Below are positions 11,166-24,732 of a DNA stretch of 64,000 bases, piece after piece. The DNA comes from Galbula dea (Eukaryota; Chordata; Aves; Piciformes; Galbulidae), in contig VWZX01008269.1 of assembly GCA_013399015.1 (NCBI GenBank), positions 66,355 to 130,354 on the forward strand, given 5' to 3'. Position 1 is the first letter of the stretch; each line of letters begins with the position of its first letter. Below the pieces are notes generated by a model that saw only the letters and a program-made list of their open reading frames with translations, had not been told where the DNA came from and did no database searches. The position numbers were made by a program, and so were the translations under genes.

Positions 11166-12482
11166 ATCTATACGCATGTGCACATACAGAAGTGTATAGT
11201 ACTGAATTCGGTGGATAGCATCCAGTCGCTAGAGAACTCTGTAAGGGTGTATGTATATAGACAGATGGATAAGCTTTCATAATAGTAAAGTCAGAAGTTT
11301 TTTCCACCTCTGCTTCAAAAAAATAAGTTTAATTATATTACATATAAAACAAATAATGTAAAATATTACAGCAAAAAAACCTTCATACATTTGTGCACTG
11401 CATGAATCGTATAGTAAAATTTGTCATCTACATTTTTAGTCCTGTGCAGATGAAGACATATGAATAGGACTATTTTCACAAATTAAAACCAATTGTGATA
11501 TTCTAATTTTCCATTGTTTGCTTAGTATACTATCTAATGAAATTAGTTGTAACTTTCAATCATTGTTTCTGATAGAAAGTACTTCCTGCCAAATGATAAA
11601 ATGCTGAGGCACTCTGAATAGTGAGACTGTAAACAGATTTAAGACATCTAGGTTTTATTCCTAGCACCATAGTATACTACTTGTGTACCACACACCTTTA
11701 GGGATTTTAGTTCTTTGGCCAATATAATCTGTAATTCCTTACTGATAGGATCTGAAAATAAATATGAACATGGAAAAAAGTTCAGATAGCAATGAATAAT
11801 AGTATCTGCCAGTAGGCTGTGACTATAGGACTCCGTGCTATTGAAAACATACAATGATTTCAATAATAAGACCTTATTTCAAAATCCTTAATTTAAAAGC
11901 ACCACCAAGGTGGTCTTCCTCATTTTAGCAAATTCTAGGAAACCCTGCTATTTCTGAAGTGCGACTTAAGTGTAAAGTAACAGAACAACAATAATTGCCC
12001 TTTTCTTCTTAGAAAGGTCTAGCTTAAGACTCCATCTTCAGTCAAGACTACAGGTTCTGAAGCAAAGACTTGCAATGTCAAAGGGGTCAGACTTTTTAAA
12101 AGATGTATATTTTTGTAATTTGTAACAGATTAAAAAAACACCAACCCAAATAAAACCATAATTTGGTAAAAAACACTTCTTCCCATTAGAGATATTAAGT
12201 GTAAGTCTTGAATTCTGTATATGAGTTTCCTTTCCTGACAGCACAGAATCTCAGGTTCAACTGAGTGAAAGCTGTCACTCACACAGCTGCATACACTAGG
12301 AATAAAAGAACTTCCTTGTCCTAGGACAGATGTAGGTACAAATACCCCAAGGCTTAGTACGTCCTAAAATATGCCTTACCCCTATTACTGTACCTACTAA
12401 CCTACAAAACAGTGTGTACTGCCCTCTTATTTTTATTTGAGCACAATGGAATTTGAAAGAAGTAGGTTTAATTTGTCCTTAC

Positions 12483-12604
12483 CTTGCTGAACAGATTGCA
12501 GTCTTTTGGTGCCAGAGGTGCCATGGCTTTGTCTGCTGGATCTCAATGATCGTAGCCACTTCATAGTAACCCTGAGTGTCAGCCTCTATGTCCTGTTGGG
12601 AGAG
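12483..12604 (-). other. candidate internal exon B of an unidentified minus-strand gene
   Basis: Seen on the minus strand: an acceptor (CCTTCTGTATACCAG) leads into a 122-base block that ends at the donor GTAAGGAC. The block is visibly more GC-rich than its flanks. Its frame is open, phase 0 to 2, and reads LSQQDIEADTQGYYEVATI and then IEIQQTKPWHLWHQKT. The other frames are less plausible. It accepts candidate exon A (phase 0 exit) and passes to candidate exon C (phase 2 entry). A second acceptor 12 bases in would keep the frame. I do not recognise the protein. Noncoding conserved sequence or an old repeat are alternatives. Confidence 0.32.
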
Positions 12605-15600
12605 CTGGTATACAGAAGGTGGACATCTCTATGACAGATTGGCATTTGGAAATTTCTCTTTTAACATTAAATTAATTTCTCAGTCTCTTACAGGTATTAA
12701 AGAAAAAGTTAGCAACTCAAATTTTTTGACATAGAAAATTATTACCTGTACATTGCATGGTCTTGTGAAATGCCTTAAATTTTCTAAATTTACTTAGTTT
12801 TGCTGCATGATTTATCATTCCTGTTATATGGGAACCAACTATTTTACATGAACAATCAAACTATTAGGCAAAGTGGAATAAGATGTTAGAATTATTCTGC
12901 TTTCTCTTCTGTTTTTTTTTCTTTACACTTTTTCTTCATCTTTTTTATCCTGTTATGAGGTGACTGGTTCCTTACAGAAAGAAAACTGAGTAGATGAAAA
13001 CTAGAGGGCAGGTGAATCTAGTGAAACCTTATCTCATCTCATCAAGCTGTTACCACTTTCTCTAAATAAGTTTTAGTCACATGAAGAAGTTTGAAGGGAA
13101 CATAGAAGTGGTGATTTTTATTATATTTTCAAATGAAAATTCAGTTTGAGAAACTTTCATCTATACTTTTTATAAAATGAAAGAGAGTCTGTATTTGAAG
13201 ATCTACTTAGGTTTAAAATGGAAATAGTGGGAGTGTTTTCCTTTTTATTTGGTGCAGTTTGCATGCTCTTCCTTATTATCTGCTTTATGATTTGGTTTGG
13301 GGTTTTTTGTTTGTTGTTGGGGTTTTTTTGTTTAAAAAAATATATTTTGGTGCCATGTATTCTAGTTTATTATGTAGTTCAAGAGTTTTGTTTTACAGCT
13401 AACTCAGAAACTCTTCCGAGCTTCTTTTTTTTACCCAAACAATACAGTTGCAAATGCAAAATTAGGACTCATCTAGCCATTGCTTGTTTATTTTCCAAGA
13501 CTCTCATAGCCTCCAGGCTCAACATCTGTGAAGACGACACCCTATTCTAAGGAGTTACTTCCTCTTCAGAAGCAGCCATGTAACGTTGAATTGACATTAT
13601 ACCCTACAGCTTTTGAAGCATGCATCACTGCCAGAAGTAAAAACAGAACTCCACCCAAGAGAGGGTATACATCAATGTTTGCAAGTGCAGTTTATATGGA
13701 CACTGAAGAAGTGAAGTTTGTGTCAGTGTAACACATATAAACCTTTCTGAAAAGTAGATTCAAGATTATTGTAGTGGAGATTACAACACATTTATTGAAT
13801 ACGCTATTCTAAATAGCTGAGACTTGAAAAACTTTATGAATGTAAAAGAGATTCTAAATAATGAACATTTCTTTAAAAAAATCCATATCCTCAATCATTC
13901 CTTAGTGGCCATCCATTTCTTAAGTTTCACTTTGTAGAACTAAACTGATTTAAGGTTTTTATTTTTTTTATTTTATACTATTGTATAAATTCTCTATATA
14001 ACCCTTTTGATTATTGGAATTCATTAACTTCTGGTCTTTAAAGTACCTAGGAAAATAAGTATCAATCTCTTTATATGCAGCATCACAATATCACCTCTGA
14101 ATGAAATGATCCAGAGTACATCTTCAAACAACCTTCCAAAACCAGCATAAAATCTGACATGAGCAAATATTAATTATATGTATCATGACGCATGACTCCC
14201 CCAAAAATGAGTGATTATTTGTATTGTTACTGAGCATGGTGAAAAATAAAACATCCCAAAGAAAGGACTCCTTCATAATTCAAAAATCCACGATTCTTTT
14301 CTGCCAGTTAATGACAAAGTAGAACATCTGATTTAGTTCACAAGTTACATGACTAAGTGAAGCTGCAAAAGTTATAAGGATAAATGCAGGGGGAAAAAAA
14401 AAAAAAAATTAAGTGGTAGGGCCAGAAAGAAGTTCAACCACATTTATCTATCCCACATTTTTAACAGCCAACTGGCAGAGAGAATCAGAGTTTCTCTGGT
14501 ACCTTAATCAACTTCAGAAGGTACTAATTAAAGGGTTAGAGCAGGGAGCATCAGGCAGAAAGAGCTAGCAGTAAATTAATGAAGTAGAGTTGAGAGAAGC
14601 AGAATAACTGAGAAAATTATAGGAAACAGGAACAGATTAGAAGAGATCAGTAATTGGAAAGTGTAATAGTGGGGAGGAAACTTGATTTGAGTGGTATGTG
14701 CAGAAAAGAGCTGTAAAAGAACTACTGTAATGCTTGGGGGTTTGGGGTTGTTTTTGTTGTTTTTTTTTTTTTTTCTTTTAACACAGAGATTTCCTTACAC
14801 ACAATTAAAGTAGATTTGGGGTATTAAGAAATAAATGTCTCAGAGCCTGTGGGAATAGAGCTGTTAGATCTGGTGTCTTGGCCACATTTCAGTTTGGATA
14901 TTGCCCCAACTTTTTGAAGCTGTGTATGTCAAGTCTCTATACTTCCTCTCCTAAACTGCCAAGCAGCCTTGCTTTATGTTGTCGAACAGCTGGTTATTCT
15001 TAAGCAGTTTGTGTGTCTTTGGTGTAAAAGATGGTATGCACAAGAGTGGCTTGGAACTGCCAAAAAGTTGTTTTACATGGCAAAATTTGTAAAGGTAAAG
15101 CCTTCAGAGAGTTCCTGCTGCAATGGGTGCATGGAGAGCAGGGAAAGAAACATTTTCAGTTCATTTGAAAGAGCTTCTAGCAGTAAGACTTTTGTTTTGT
15201 TTCTTATTAGACTTCCCTTTGGGACAAGGCAAGGGATTTGAAGTCCTTTTAATGTACCCAAGAGGTGGCATTTGCATGTGTTTTGTTGTGAGAGTGGATT
15301 TTGATACAGCTACTTTCATCCACTTAACAGCATAAGAATTCTGAATTTAAAAAAAAAAAAAATAAAAAAATTCAGTGCTGAGGTAGAACACTGACCTCTT
15401 TAAGTATTTTCCTGCACAGTGAACTGGGTAATGAATTATGATATCATCTTTGCAATTGTCATTAATGAGAAATTAATCCTTCCCTTAGGAAATAAGACCT
15501 GCTGGATGTCATTAGTCAAAGCTGATAGACTTGCTTGCCAGAACAAATTTCTTCTGGCTATACTTGCATAAGCACTAACAGACATCTTGACTTCTGTTAC

Positions 15601-16449
15601 TGCTTGGCCAGTGCAATAAAATATAATCTTGGTAACTAAAAGGGAGGAAAGGGAGTCATAAAATAATTACCTCCTTTCTGTTTGTGCCTAAGGCCCTTTT
15701 ATTGTTCATTTCCTATCTGTATTTAGCACTGTTTCCACTATGATGGTTTTCAGTCTCATTATTCTTTTTCTGGACCATATTTGCTTTTATTTAAAAAAAA
15801 ACAAAAAAAAATATTATCCTACCAAGAATGCTGTTGCAAACTCTTTCATTGTAACTTTTTTTCTTACCTTATAGCTTTCTCTTCTGGTTCATTCTTCCTA
15901 ATGTTGATGAGTGTTATAATGGATAGTTTTTAGGGTTACTGGGTGAAGGTAAAGTTCAGACAGGTTGCCTTCTGAATGACCCGCAGTGACAGTTGTAAAT
16001 GTGGCAAACAGTTCTAATATGGAGTTCAGCCTCACAATGGCCCACTTCACCATTTGGGGGGTTGGGAAAGGAGGAATGGTCTTTATTAGCTGAAGAGATT
16101 TTGCTGCTAAGCAGCTTGCAGTTCACGTGCTAGTGGTTAATTTTAATGGACAGGTTGTGACATTATTCTGAAAGAAGTTAAAATAACATTTTCACAGCCT
16201 GAAGTAATATAAGAAATCTTGCTGTAATAAAACTCCCCATCAATACAATATCAGGCCAAAAAGAACTTTTATGTGATAGCAATGGATATACAAAAGTAAG
16301 ATAATTCATTCTTATGCTTTGGAGTTTGTGCTTATTAGAGATATTCTAAGACATTTTGTAATGCTAATGGTACATCATTCTATGGACAAAGTTTATTTTT
16401 ATGTTACAGAGGCACTAATTAGAATGTCCCTTGACACATTTCACTGCAG
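12605..16449. other. AT-rich sequence, nothing recognised
   Basis: It contains T/G-rich runs (about 13290-13340 and 14740-14780) and A-runs (about 14393-14408, 15349-15370, 15793-15809). The 110-codon plus frame at 13218-13550 is T-rich and not protein-like. If the minus-strand model holds, this is the 13-kb intron between candidate exons A and B. Confidence 0.55.
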
Positions 16450-16484
16450 GAAGACATGCAAATGCTAACACCTTCTAAGACATT
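16450..16484 (+). other. possible 35-base microexon (+)
   Basis: The plus strand shows a pyrimidine-rich acceptor (ACATTTCACTGCAG), 35 bases open in one frame (EDMQMLTPSKT, leaving two bases) and a strong donor (GTAAGTAAAT). A second small block (17519-17559) between CCCAG and GTGAG could continue in phase. Such short pairs also occur by chance, and no product is recognised. Confidence 0.15.
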
Positions 16485-19400
16485 GTAAGTAAATATTTCT
16501 TTTTGTTGCTTAAGAGATTTTGTTTTGTTGGAGCAAGCTTTTAAGATGAAAGGGATTACTCACCCTGATTTTGAAACTGGGTGGCAGAATAAGATTTTTT
16601 GAAAACTGCATGTATATTTTGAAGCACCGGTGCTGATGTCAGCCCCAACAGGATTTTAGCAATTTCATGTGTGGATAGTTTCTAGTGATAAATGTAAAAT
16701 AACAGGACCTATGTAATACGAAAAGATACACAGTGGAAGCATGGATGGACATAAGAATACACTTTTGTTTAACATTTTAGAAGGAAAAATCCCTAAGGGT
16801 TTTTTTTTTTTTTTCTCCAAGTCTAATTCAGTCTTTGAAAATAGACACAGATAAAAATCTTATAAGAACATAATTATTTTATGGCTTTATTTTATGACAG
16901 AGCTAGGATTGTTTGGATGCCCTAAAAGATTATTTTGATGCCTACACATATCTGAATTTCTTTTAACTGGTTTTCTAAAAGGCACCATGTCATTCTAGTT
17001 ATTTAAACCTAAACTTGACTCCAACTTAATCTAGCTTTCGTCTGCAACCATTACAAAGTGATTGTCTTGGCAATGTATACAATCTACTTGCAGAAAGAAT
17101 CACAAATACATGCAAGTACCAAAACTGGGTCAGAATAACAATGTTTAGCATATTTTACTGTGAGAATTCATAAGTAATATAAGAATGTTTGTGGGAGCTG
17201 TGTAATTACCTGTTCTATTACCAGAAGACTGCATCATTATTATCCATATTAATGTGGGCAGGAGTGCACAGGCAATTCAGTTAAGAAACACATGCTATTT
17301 TTGTGATCTAAGTTACGGAGGAGATGATGCATGCCAGTTATAAAGGAACAATTGCCATGACTTGTTTTCTCAGCCAACTGCATGCTGTTTGGCAAGTTAA
17401 CAGGGGAGAATTACACGGGTTATATATAATGGAATGTCTGAACAGCTGCTGTGGTGAGAGCAGTAGACAGGTTTGTCGGCTTTTAGCATAATTAACCCAG
17501 AAGGAAATCTATTCCCAGGTGGCTACTGGAAAGAATCAAGTCTGGTGAGGCAACAACAGGTGAGAAAATGAAAGTGGAGATGTGTACAAACATTTCTCTC
17601 TTTTTATAGAACAACACTTTTCTGATATTTATGGGGTTGAAATGGAAGAACAGAAATACTGATTCAATTCATTTGTCCATCTAGATTCAAAGCCTGTCTC
17701 CAGCACAGGTCATATGCAGGTACTCAGGAGACTGCTGATGGTCCCTTCTTCTTTCACTGGAATCGATGAGAAACTGTCAGCTCCTATCCATTTTCTTCCT
17801 CATATTCATGAGCATGTATATCACTTTTCCCAACCTGTGTCTTTCTCTTGCTGAAGTATCCAAGCCTGAATATTCCACACTTGGAAGTAATTTCCTACTC
17901 CTTTTCATTTGTTTTGCCTTTCTTTGAAGATAGTTATCAAATTAAATTGTATTTGGTTGGATAAGTGGAGTGATCACAAGAAGAAAGGTAAAGGCTGGAG
18001 ACTTGGACAGGTGGAATCACTTCGCTGCAATCATGGTTCGGAAGAGACTGACTTCTAAGAAAACTGGATTCAAGATCTCAGACAGATTTCCCTTAAACGT
18101 TAGACAAAAGTCTAAATCAAGAAGGGATATGGTTACTGTAATACTAAATATTGGAAAACCTAACTTTCTGGTTCCTGTCCCATAGCCACATCCATATTTT
18201 AAATTAGGTGCATAAGCTATTTTTACAATGTGGAGGGAGAATTAGATGCCTCAGAAACAGGTCCAAAACAATCAACATGCTAGGAAAATAATTTTATGCC
18301 ACAGACTTCAGGCAGCAGCACTGAACCACATATTTTACAGACTGTTAGGCAACTTCTTTTCATGCAAATGATTCCTTTATGTTTTTATTTCGTGACATCA
18401 GCAATAACATGCAGTCCAGATAGTTAACTGCATTATGCCATATGCATGACTATGTATCAAAACAGAACTAAATACACTGCTCAAATTTTAAATAAAGAAA
18501 AAGCATGCGTGACCTTTATCTAACTATTTCTAGAAAATGGCACATCACCACAGAAAATATTGGTACTGAATGTGAGCACATTATTTTCTTCTGCAGTCTG
18601 TTTTAATACACATTACTAAACACCCAGTACAGCAATGCAGCAGAAGGGTTTTTAAGATTCTCTGTCATCGTGCTGGCTTGGCATTACTGGCAGAAAAGTA
18701 GGAAATGCAATGTCATTACCTTCTGTACATGAAAAGTGATTTAGGACTCTGGAGCCCTGATTTATTATATTCTTTGGGGATTCTTGTTTTCTTACTAATT
18801 TTTCCATTATCAGCTCATCAGCTTTTGTAGAAACTTTCACTTGTTGTGGTTGTATTGATTGCCACTTTACATGAAAAATATCCTCTTTTCTGTTACTACC
18901 TTATCCTGTTGTGCTAGGCAATCTTTAGCAAGCTCTATTTCATTTCTCTTTTCTGCTTTACGTTGTGCCATATTTTACTCACACTTCTATTACATATCTA
19001 ATATTTGTTTATTCAGTGAGTTTGGAGCTGTCAGTATTTTTACCTCAGACACTCATAAACTGAATTCAAGAATTATTTGACTTACAATTTTGTGTCTCAG
19101 GGAATATTACCAGAGTCTGTTTCTTTAAAAATAGCTCCACTGCAACTCCCTTGGCTTATTTAATGCTAAAGAATCTGGAAGATGCAATCTCTGAGGGTAA
19201 ATTGGGTGGAGATACTTGGTGGAAGAAACAAAAAAAGAAAAAAAGATACTGCTTTGAAAGCAAAAAGATTGGGCAATAGGAAAAACTGACAGCTGACTGC
19301 AACACCAGCTAGAAAATTTCTATGAGAGTTAAGATCCTTGTTGATTTGATTCCCTGCTTTTTGACAGGGGTTTAGGTGAGTCTGGGGATAAAATTACCAG

Positions 19401-20648
19401 AAATAATGCCTTGGGCAACAGCACAATTTGGAAAACTGAGAGTACACAGCCTGCAATAAAACCCCCACAAATATCCAGAGAGGGCTTACTGAATGAAATG
19501 TTTTGGGGAAAAACTTTGGTATCTAAGTATGAAGAACATTCTGAATTCTACACAGAAATATAAAATAGTATTAAACCTTTACTACAGGGCCAGTCTCTCA
19601 GGAGAAGATACTGAGCCTGGGGAGGTACTACTGAGCAGAACTAATTGACGATTGCGAGCATAAGACTAGGAACACCTTCATTTTAATTGAGCTTCCCTTT
19701 TCACTGAGAAGTTTTAAAATCAGACAAAATGACTGGAAAGTGAAAAGCACTTGAAGGCTATATGTAAAATCACTGAAACAAGCCACTACTAAAGAGGAAG
19801 AATATAAAATAAATCTTGTGTGAGAATACAGAAGAAAACAGTGAGAAATAAACCCAGCACATCTTTCTTCTGTCAGTAGATATATGTGGTGTATTTTCTA
19901 CTGCATGCTGAGTTTTCAGAATGACCATACTCTTCAAATTCTTCTTTTTACATAACTTTATTTGACAAGAAAAACACACAGTAATTTGTAAATTTGCCTT
20001 TTAGCACAGCCTTTGTGTGACATAGTGATGAGATGGTTTAACAAACACTTAATCACAGAGAACTCCAGAGAAATCTGTCCACATTCTTCAGCCCATAAAC
20101 ATGGTTCTGCTTACCTGTTTGTTCAGGCAAAGGTTATTGGACCTTTTGGCTCAGGACTGTACTGCAGGACTAAAGAAACAGGAGAAGATGTTAAGAATCT
20201 ATCCTTCTTCTGCTATAAGAAAAGTAGTTGAGTGGAAGTGAACAGATCCCCATCCTGGAAATGTTTCTTTTTTTCCTAGGTCCATAATTTCAGGTTTAAA
20301 TATCACATTGCCTTTATGTTAGAAAGACAGATGTGCATGCTTCTGTTCACCTTCCCCTGAACATATACCTGTACTCTGGAGCATATTCTTTTTTAATTTG
20401 CAGGTGTATTTTCAGAAACAGCAGAGCCTGTCTACCTAGCTATAAGACTGTGCTGTGACAATGTTTGCTTCACTAGAAAGAGTTTACAGGAGCAGAATGC
20501 AGAATACTGTTAAAGGTATAGTTTCTATAGCAAGTGTCCTTCCCTAAGAGGTCACATCTGTAAAGTTGGTTTTGGTTTTGTTTTTTGTTTTACTGTAATG
20601 GATAACAACCATTGAATATTTTGTGCTGAGGAAAAGACATGAACTAGC

Positions 20649-20649
<1 letters not shown>
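16485..20649. other. AT-rich sequence, possibly with regulatory DNA near 17.1-17.5 kb
   Basis: No gene or repeat family is recognised. The part around 17140-17480 has balanced composition with many homeobox-type TAATTA/ATTA words and E-box-like CAGCTG, which could suit an enhancer, but nothing in a single sequence proves it. A 62-codon minus open frame lies at 18652-18840. Confidence 0.4.

Positions 20650-20695
<46 letters not shown>
20650..20695 (+). repeat. poly(A) tract, 46 adenines
   Basis: An uninterrupted run of 46 A. It creates spurious poly-Phe open frames on the minus strand. No retroposed gene is recognisable upstream, so it is a homopolymer microsatellite or the tail of an unrecognised retroposon. 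Its true length is uncertain because such runs are often mis-sequenced. Confidence 0.95.
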
Positions 20696-20697
<2 letters not shown>

Positions 20698-22396
20698 AGT
20701 AAAAGCACAGTTTTCTGGCTCTTTTGACCTCCATAAACACCAGACACATTACAGCTGGAGCCTGGAAAAATCATCATGTTATCATAACTTCCATAATAAA
20801 TGCAGGACAAGTGTGCAACCTGCAGGCAATTCATCTGAAGATGATTTAGTGTCAGAAAAAAGGTGGAATATAAGAGAATGAATCTCAAATTCTTTAAATA
20901 AATTCATCCACTGATGAACAAGTAGTCCAAAAGTATACAAGGGTAAGAAATGTGTATATGGGATGAAAAAGAAGGGGAGATTTAATGGAAAACAAAGATA
21001 AAAATGAAAATTTTACCTAACTTTGTAGTTCTTTGCAAAAGCTATATTATTTTGTACTTTGATCACTCTCCTTTCTTTCCTCTTTTGGCACTCAAACAGC
21101 TATTGAATAAGAACACTTGCATGCTTGATAAAAATTTTATGTAACCATGGTGAATGATAAGATATGTCAAGTTGCTTGTAACAACATAACCTTTGGATAT
21201 TGACTTTTTTCCTGATTACTGTCACTTTGTTCAGATACTCACAAACGTGCTTAACCCATCAATTTGGAGCCCATGGGGATAATGTGAGTGCATAATTTTT
21301 AACTACAACATAATGTTGACAGTGCTGCCAGTTCTATAATTCTCTTACTTCCTTTACCTGCATCTCCTACCACGTTTTTTTAAAAAAAAATTAATTACTA
21401 GGAAGATTCTAAAGCTGTCTTTAAATTAACTAGAGCAAACTTTTTAAAACCATTCCTCCATGTGATTCCCGTTCAAATACCAGAAGCTATTGCCAGCTTT
21501 AACCATGGTATGCCTGTAAGATACATCAAGAACCAGTTACTTGCATGCTTAGCTTTGATGGCTTGTGGCAATTTTTTTTTGTTTGATAATTATTTTGTTA
21601 GCTTTATTACCTCAAATAGTATCTGCACATGAATGTTTTTCCCAATTACAAAGGTTCCCTTGGAAAGGCAGAGAGATAGAAGACAAAAACGTGTATTAGC
21701 AGCCAATGTATGAACAAGAGAAATGATGAGCCAGCAGAGAGATGAAAGCTCAAAGGGAATTGTTGCCACTCATAATAATATTTCTCTCAGGAATTTGTTC
21801 CTCAGTCCTATGTAAATTAATCTCAACCTGCTGTCCTTTGGAGATACTGGAAGACTCCTTTGTTTGATAAGCCTGGCCTTTGAGAGAAATTAGAAAAAAG
21901 GAAAGAAACTGTTACCCTGAGGTGATACAGCATTTGGCAAGGTTTGCATAGACTTCTAAGTTCTGTTTGTTTGAATGAAGCTAGGAACTTTTCTCCTATG
22001 TAGAGCATAGCTAGCCCTGCAGAAGAATGAGATAATGCAACAGCAGAAACAAAATAGACAAGAATGAACTCCTGTGATTCTTTCATTTGTTTGATGTGAA
22101 CCATCATATTTTGCTTAATATTTTATGTTATGAAAGTTTTTACACATTTTTCCATATTACTTGAATAGATATGGCATGTGATTTGTATGGATCTAATTCT
22201 GGTATCATTGGCTGAGCCACAAAATTTGACCCAAAATTTCTATTTTGACCATTTGGGTATTCTTCCAAATATTATAAGTACATCAGGCAAGTGTCTTCTT
22301 ATAGCCATATTAATATTAGCAATCTTTTGTGTGGTGGTGATTCTCTGTTTGGGAAGGTATCACTTTCTGTTTGTCTTTCTGTGCTGAGAACTCATA
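20696..22396. other. AT-rich sequence, nothing recognised
   Basis: No gene, RNA or repeat family is recognised. The small open frames have no supporting features. Confidence 0.6.
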
Positions 22397-22612
22397 CTGC
22401 TGGCTCATGTCCAGCTTTTAATCCATCAGAACTCTCAAGTTTTTCTCTGCAGATCTGCTCACAATGATTTCTTCTCCCAGTCTGTATTCATATCTCCATT
22501 GCTTTGATCCAAGTGCAGGACCTTGCACTTGGTCTTGTTGAACCTCATTCAGTTCATGTGAGCCCACTTCTCAAGCTTGTCCAGGTCTCCTTGAATGACA
22601 TCCCATCCCTTT
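22397..22612 (-). mobile_element. CR1 retrotransposon fragment (minus), end of ORF2 region
   Basis: It reads as the antisense of the CR1 segment just after the reverse-transcriptase core: GCTCATGTCCAGCTTTTAAT, then GTGCAGGACCTTGCACTTGG, then TTCTCAAGCTTGTCCAGGTC. It lacks both the 3' tail and the polymerase core, so both ends have been lost. The same part of CR1 recurs at 54286-54741. Confidence 0.88.
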
Positions 22613-24028
22613 TGTTTTTTCACCATTTTTCCTCTGGAGAAAAAAATATAATACAGAGCCTTGATTCTTTCCTTAAATTATTAGTTTTCAAACAGATACA
22701 GGAACAGAAATTACTTAGGTTTTTACCAGAGACCTCTGAGAATTTTAGTTCTGGACACAGGAAATATGCTTAATAGTTTGGCCAATATGTCTGTCATCTG
22801 CAGTCATGGAAATTATAACCAGAATTAACTTTGAGAATCATAAAAGTGATTCCTTTATTTTCAAATTAACTCTGTCCAAAAAATTACTACTAAATATTTG
22901 TTAAATCTGTCCTTAAGAACCTCCTGTAATAGAAATGTTTTTCTTACTCCCTGTGATCACTAATTATTCCCTTCTTCTTTGCAACAACAGCCCTTCTTCA
23001 TACAAAGACTATGTCCTTAGTCTTCTACAAACTAAACAGTCCTCATACCTACAGTCATTCTTTGTAAGCCATGTTTCATCTACATTCTTGTTACATGCTC
23101 TCTGGATTATAAGCAAAAGGAAACTTTTTTTGGTTTATGAGCAACACTCACATTTATACATCTTAGCACTTGTCCCCTTTTCTTCTGCAGCTTGCTTTCT
23201 GCTGCAATTTGACCTTTACTGATTTATGTTAAGATTAGAAACTGTCAAAGACAGACTGAAGAACCCTGCTCAAATCTGTCTGTCATTTTGATGGTTAACC
23301 TCTGATTTAGTCAGCCTGAAAAGTTTTCCAGCAAGCTTTACTCCCACTCTATCATTTCCTCTTTACTTTGTACCATGTGTCCTAAGTGTCACTGTAAGCT
23401 CATCTGAGCCAACACTAAAAGTTAGAAAGAAATAGTGAATTGTATTTTCCACATAGGCCTGGTCTTAGATTGGCATTAACTGACTAAACCAAACAGTAAG
23501 AATGTGAAGTTCTCAAACTAGTATTTTCCACTGTAATGAGAGGTGAGATAATTATTTCTGGGTTCCTCCAGAAATGTGGAATGCAGCCATCTCTCCTTCT
23601 CCCTCTTGGGTGCTGGTAAGACAGGCAGTTTCATGCTATCACACCTGGATGAGCCTTAATGCTTAGTTATTAACTCTGCAGTGTGAGGATAGTGTACTCA
23701 TGTCAGCAGAAAGCTTTCTGAAGATGAAATGACAATATCTACCAGAGGAGAAGGTCATGGCTTAGTTATCCACCAAAATTAGGGAGTTCTCACTTAGTTA
23801 ACAGGTATGGTCTCCAGACTGAATTTATGTGTATAATCTGCTTAGTGATGTACATGATGACATGTGCATTTGAAAGGCTATGAAACCTATGTATGGTAGG
23901 TTTTCTGGGAAGAAAAAATGAAGATTAAATTAATAATTCCTCTAAATATGTAGCAAAATACATGATAACAATAAAATATGTGATAGCAAAGATAATATTT
24001 ATTTTCTTTTTAAATGAATGCATACTGA
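22613..24028. other. AT-rich sequence, nothing recognised
   Basis: No gene is supported. The plus frame at 22935-23222 is T-rich and low in protein character. Confidence 0.55.
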
Positions 24029-24732
24029 GGCAACTCAGCTGGAAAGCAGATTTGCAGAAAGGGATGAGGGAGTCCGGCTGGACACCAAGTTGGAAAAGAA
24101 CAAGCAGCATACCCTTGCAGCAAAGAAGGCTTAAGGTACAGGGCTGCATTAGGCAAATGACTGCCAGTGATTCAAAGGAGGTGATCCTTCCCCTCTCATT
24201 AGCACTGATAAGGCCACACCTGAAGTAAAGTGTCTCATTCTGGGCTTCCCAGTAGAAGAGTAGTATGGACCTATTGGAAAGAGTCCAGCAAAGGGCCACA
24301 AAGATGTTGCAGGGAGTGGAGTACCTCTTCTGTGAGGAAAGTCTGAAAGATCTGGGACTATTTAGCCTACAGCAGAGAAGGCTCAGGAGAGATCTTCTCA
24401 ATATGTATAAATACTTGAAAGGAGGGTATAAATAAGACAGGCTATTCTTAGTGGTTCCCAGTGACAGGGCAAGAGGCAATGGACACAAAACAAAATGCAA
24501 GAAGTTCCACCTGAAATACAGGAAACACCCTGTTACTGTGAGGGTGATCAGTCACTAGCACAGGTTGCCCAGGCAGATTGTGGAATCTCAATCCATGGAG
24601 TTCTTCAAAAGTCACCTCGACACTGACTTGGGCATCTGGCTCTAGATGGCCCTTGTTGAACAGAGGAAGCAGACCAAGTGACCTCCAGAAGTCCCTCCTA
24701 ACATCAGCCATTTTGTGATTCTGTGATTCTAT
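24029..24732 (+). mobile_element. CR1 retrotransposon, ~700-bp 3' portion (plus)
   Basis: A continuous CR1 3' part: end of the ORF2 region (CAGCTGGAAAGCAG, GGCCACACCTGAAG), then GAGTCCAGCAAAGGGCCAC, AGGCTCAGGAGAGATCTTCT, GACAGGGCAAGAGGCAATGG, and the tail TTTTGTGATTCTGTGATTCT. It is 5'-truncated with an intact 3' end. A 191-codon open frame on the opposite strand (23925-24500) is only its antisense and is not a gene. Confidence 0.95.

Larger units (their letters stand above)
10526..12482. other. AT-rich sequence with short tandem repeats
   Basis: It contains a degenerate ~18-bp TTTTAAACTTAATT tandem (10956-11012) and a TG dinucleotide run (11145-11165). No gene is seen. Confidence 0.6.

Noticed and set aside
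15867..15920. Minus-strand segment ending in GTAAGA as a possible exon
   Set aside because: An in-frame stop lies immediately upstream and no acceptor falls between it and the donor.
18652..18882. Minus-strand open frame of ~75 codons with a polar, protein-like composition, lying between candidate exons A and B
   Set aside because: No acceptor/donor pair fits the A-to-B phase without forcing. Chance frames of this length are common.
20113..20163. Minus-strand 51-base block with good splice sites (TTTAGTCCTGCAG and GTAAGC)
   Set aside because: All three frames contain stops, so there is no coding support. It remains possible only as a noncoding exon.
20544..20888. 114-codon minus-strand open frame with poly-Phe
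   Set aside because: It is created by the 46-A tract.
23925..24500. 191-codon minus-strand open frame, the longest in the window
   Set aside because: It is mostly the antisense of the CR1 element at 24029-24732 and shows no domain of its own.
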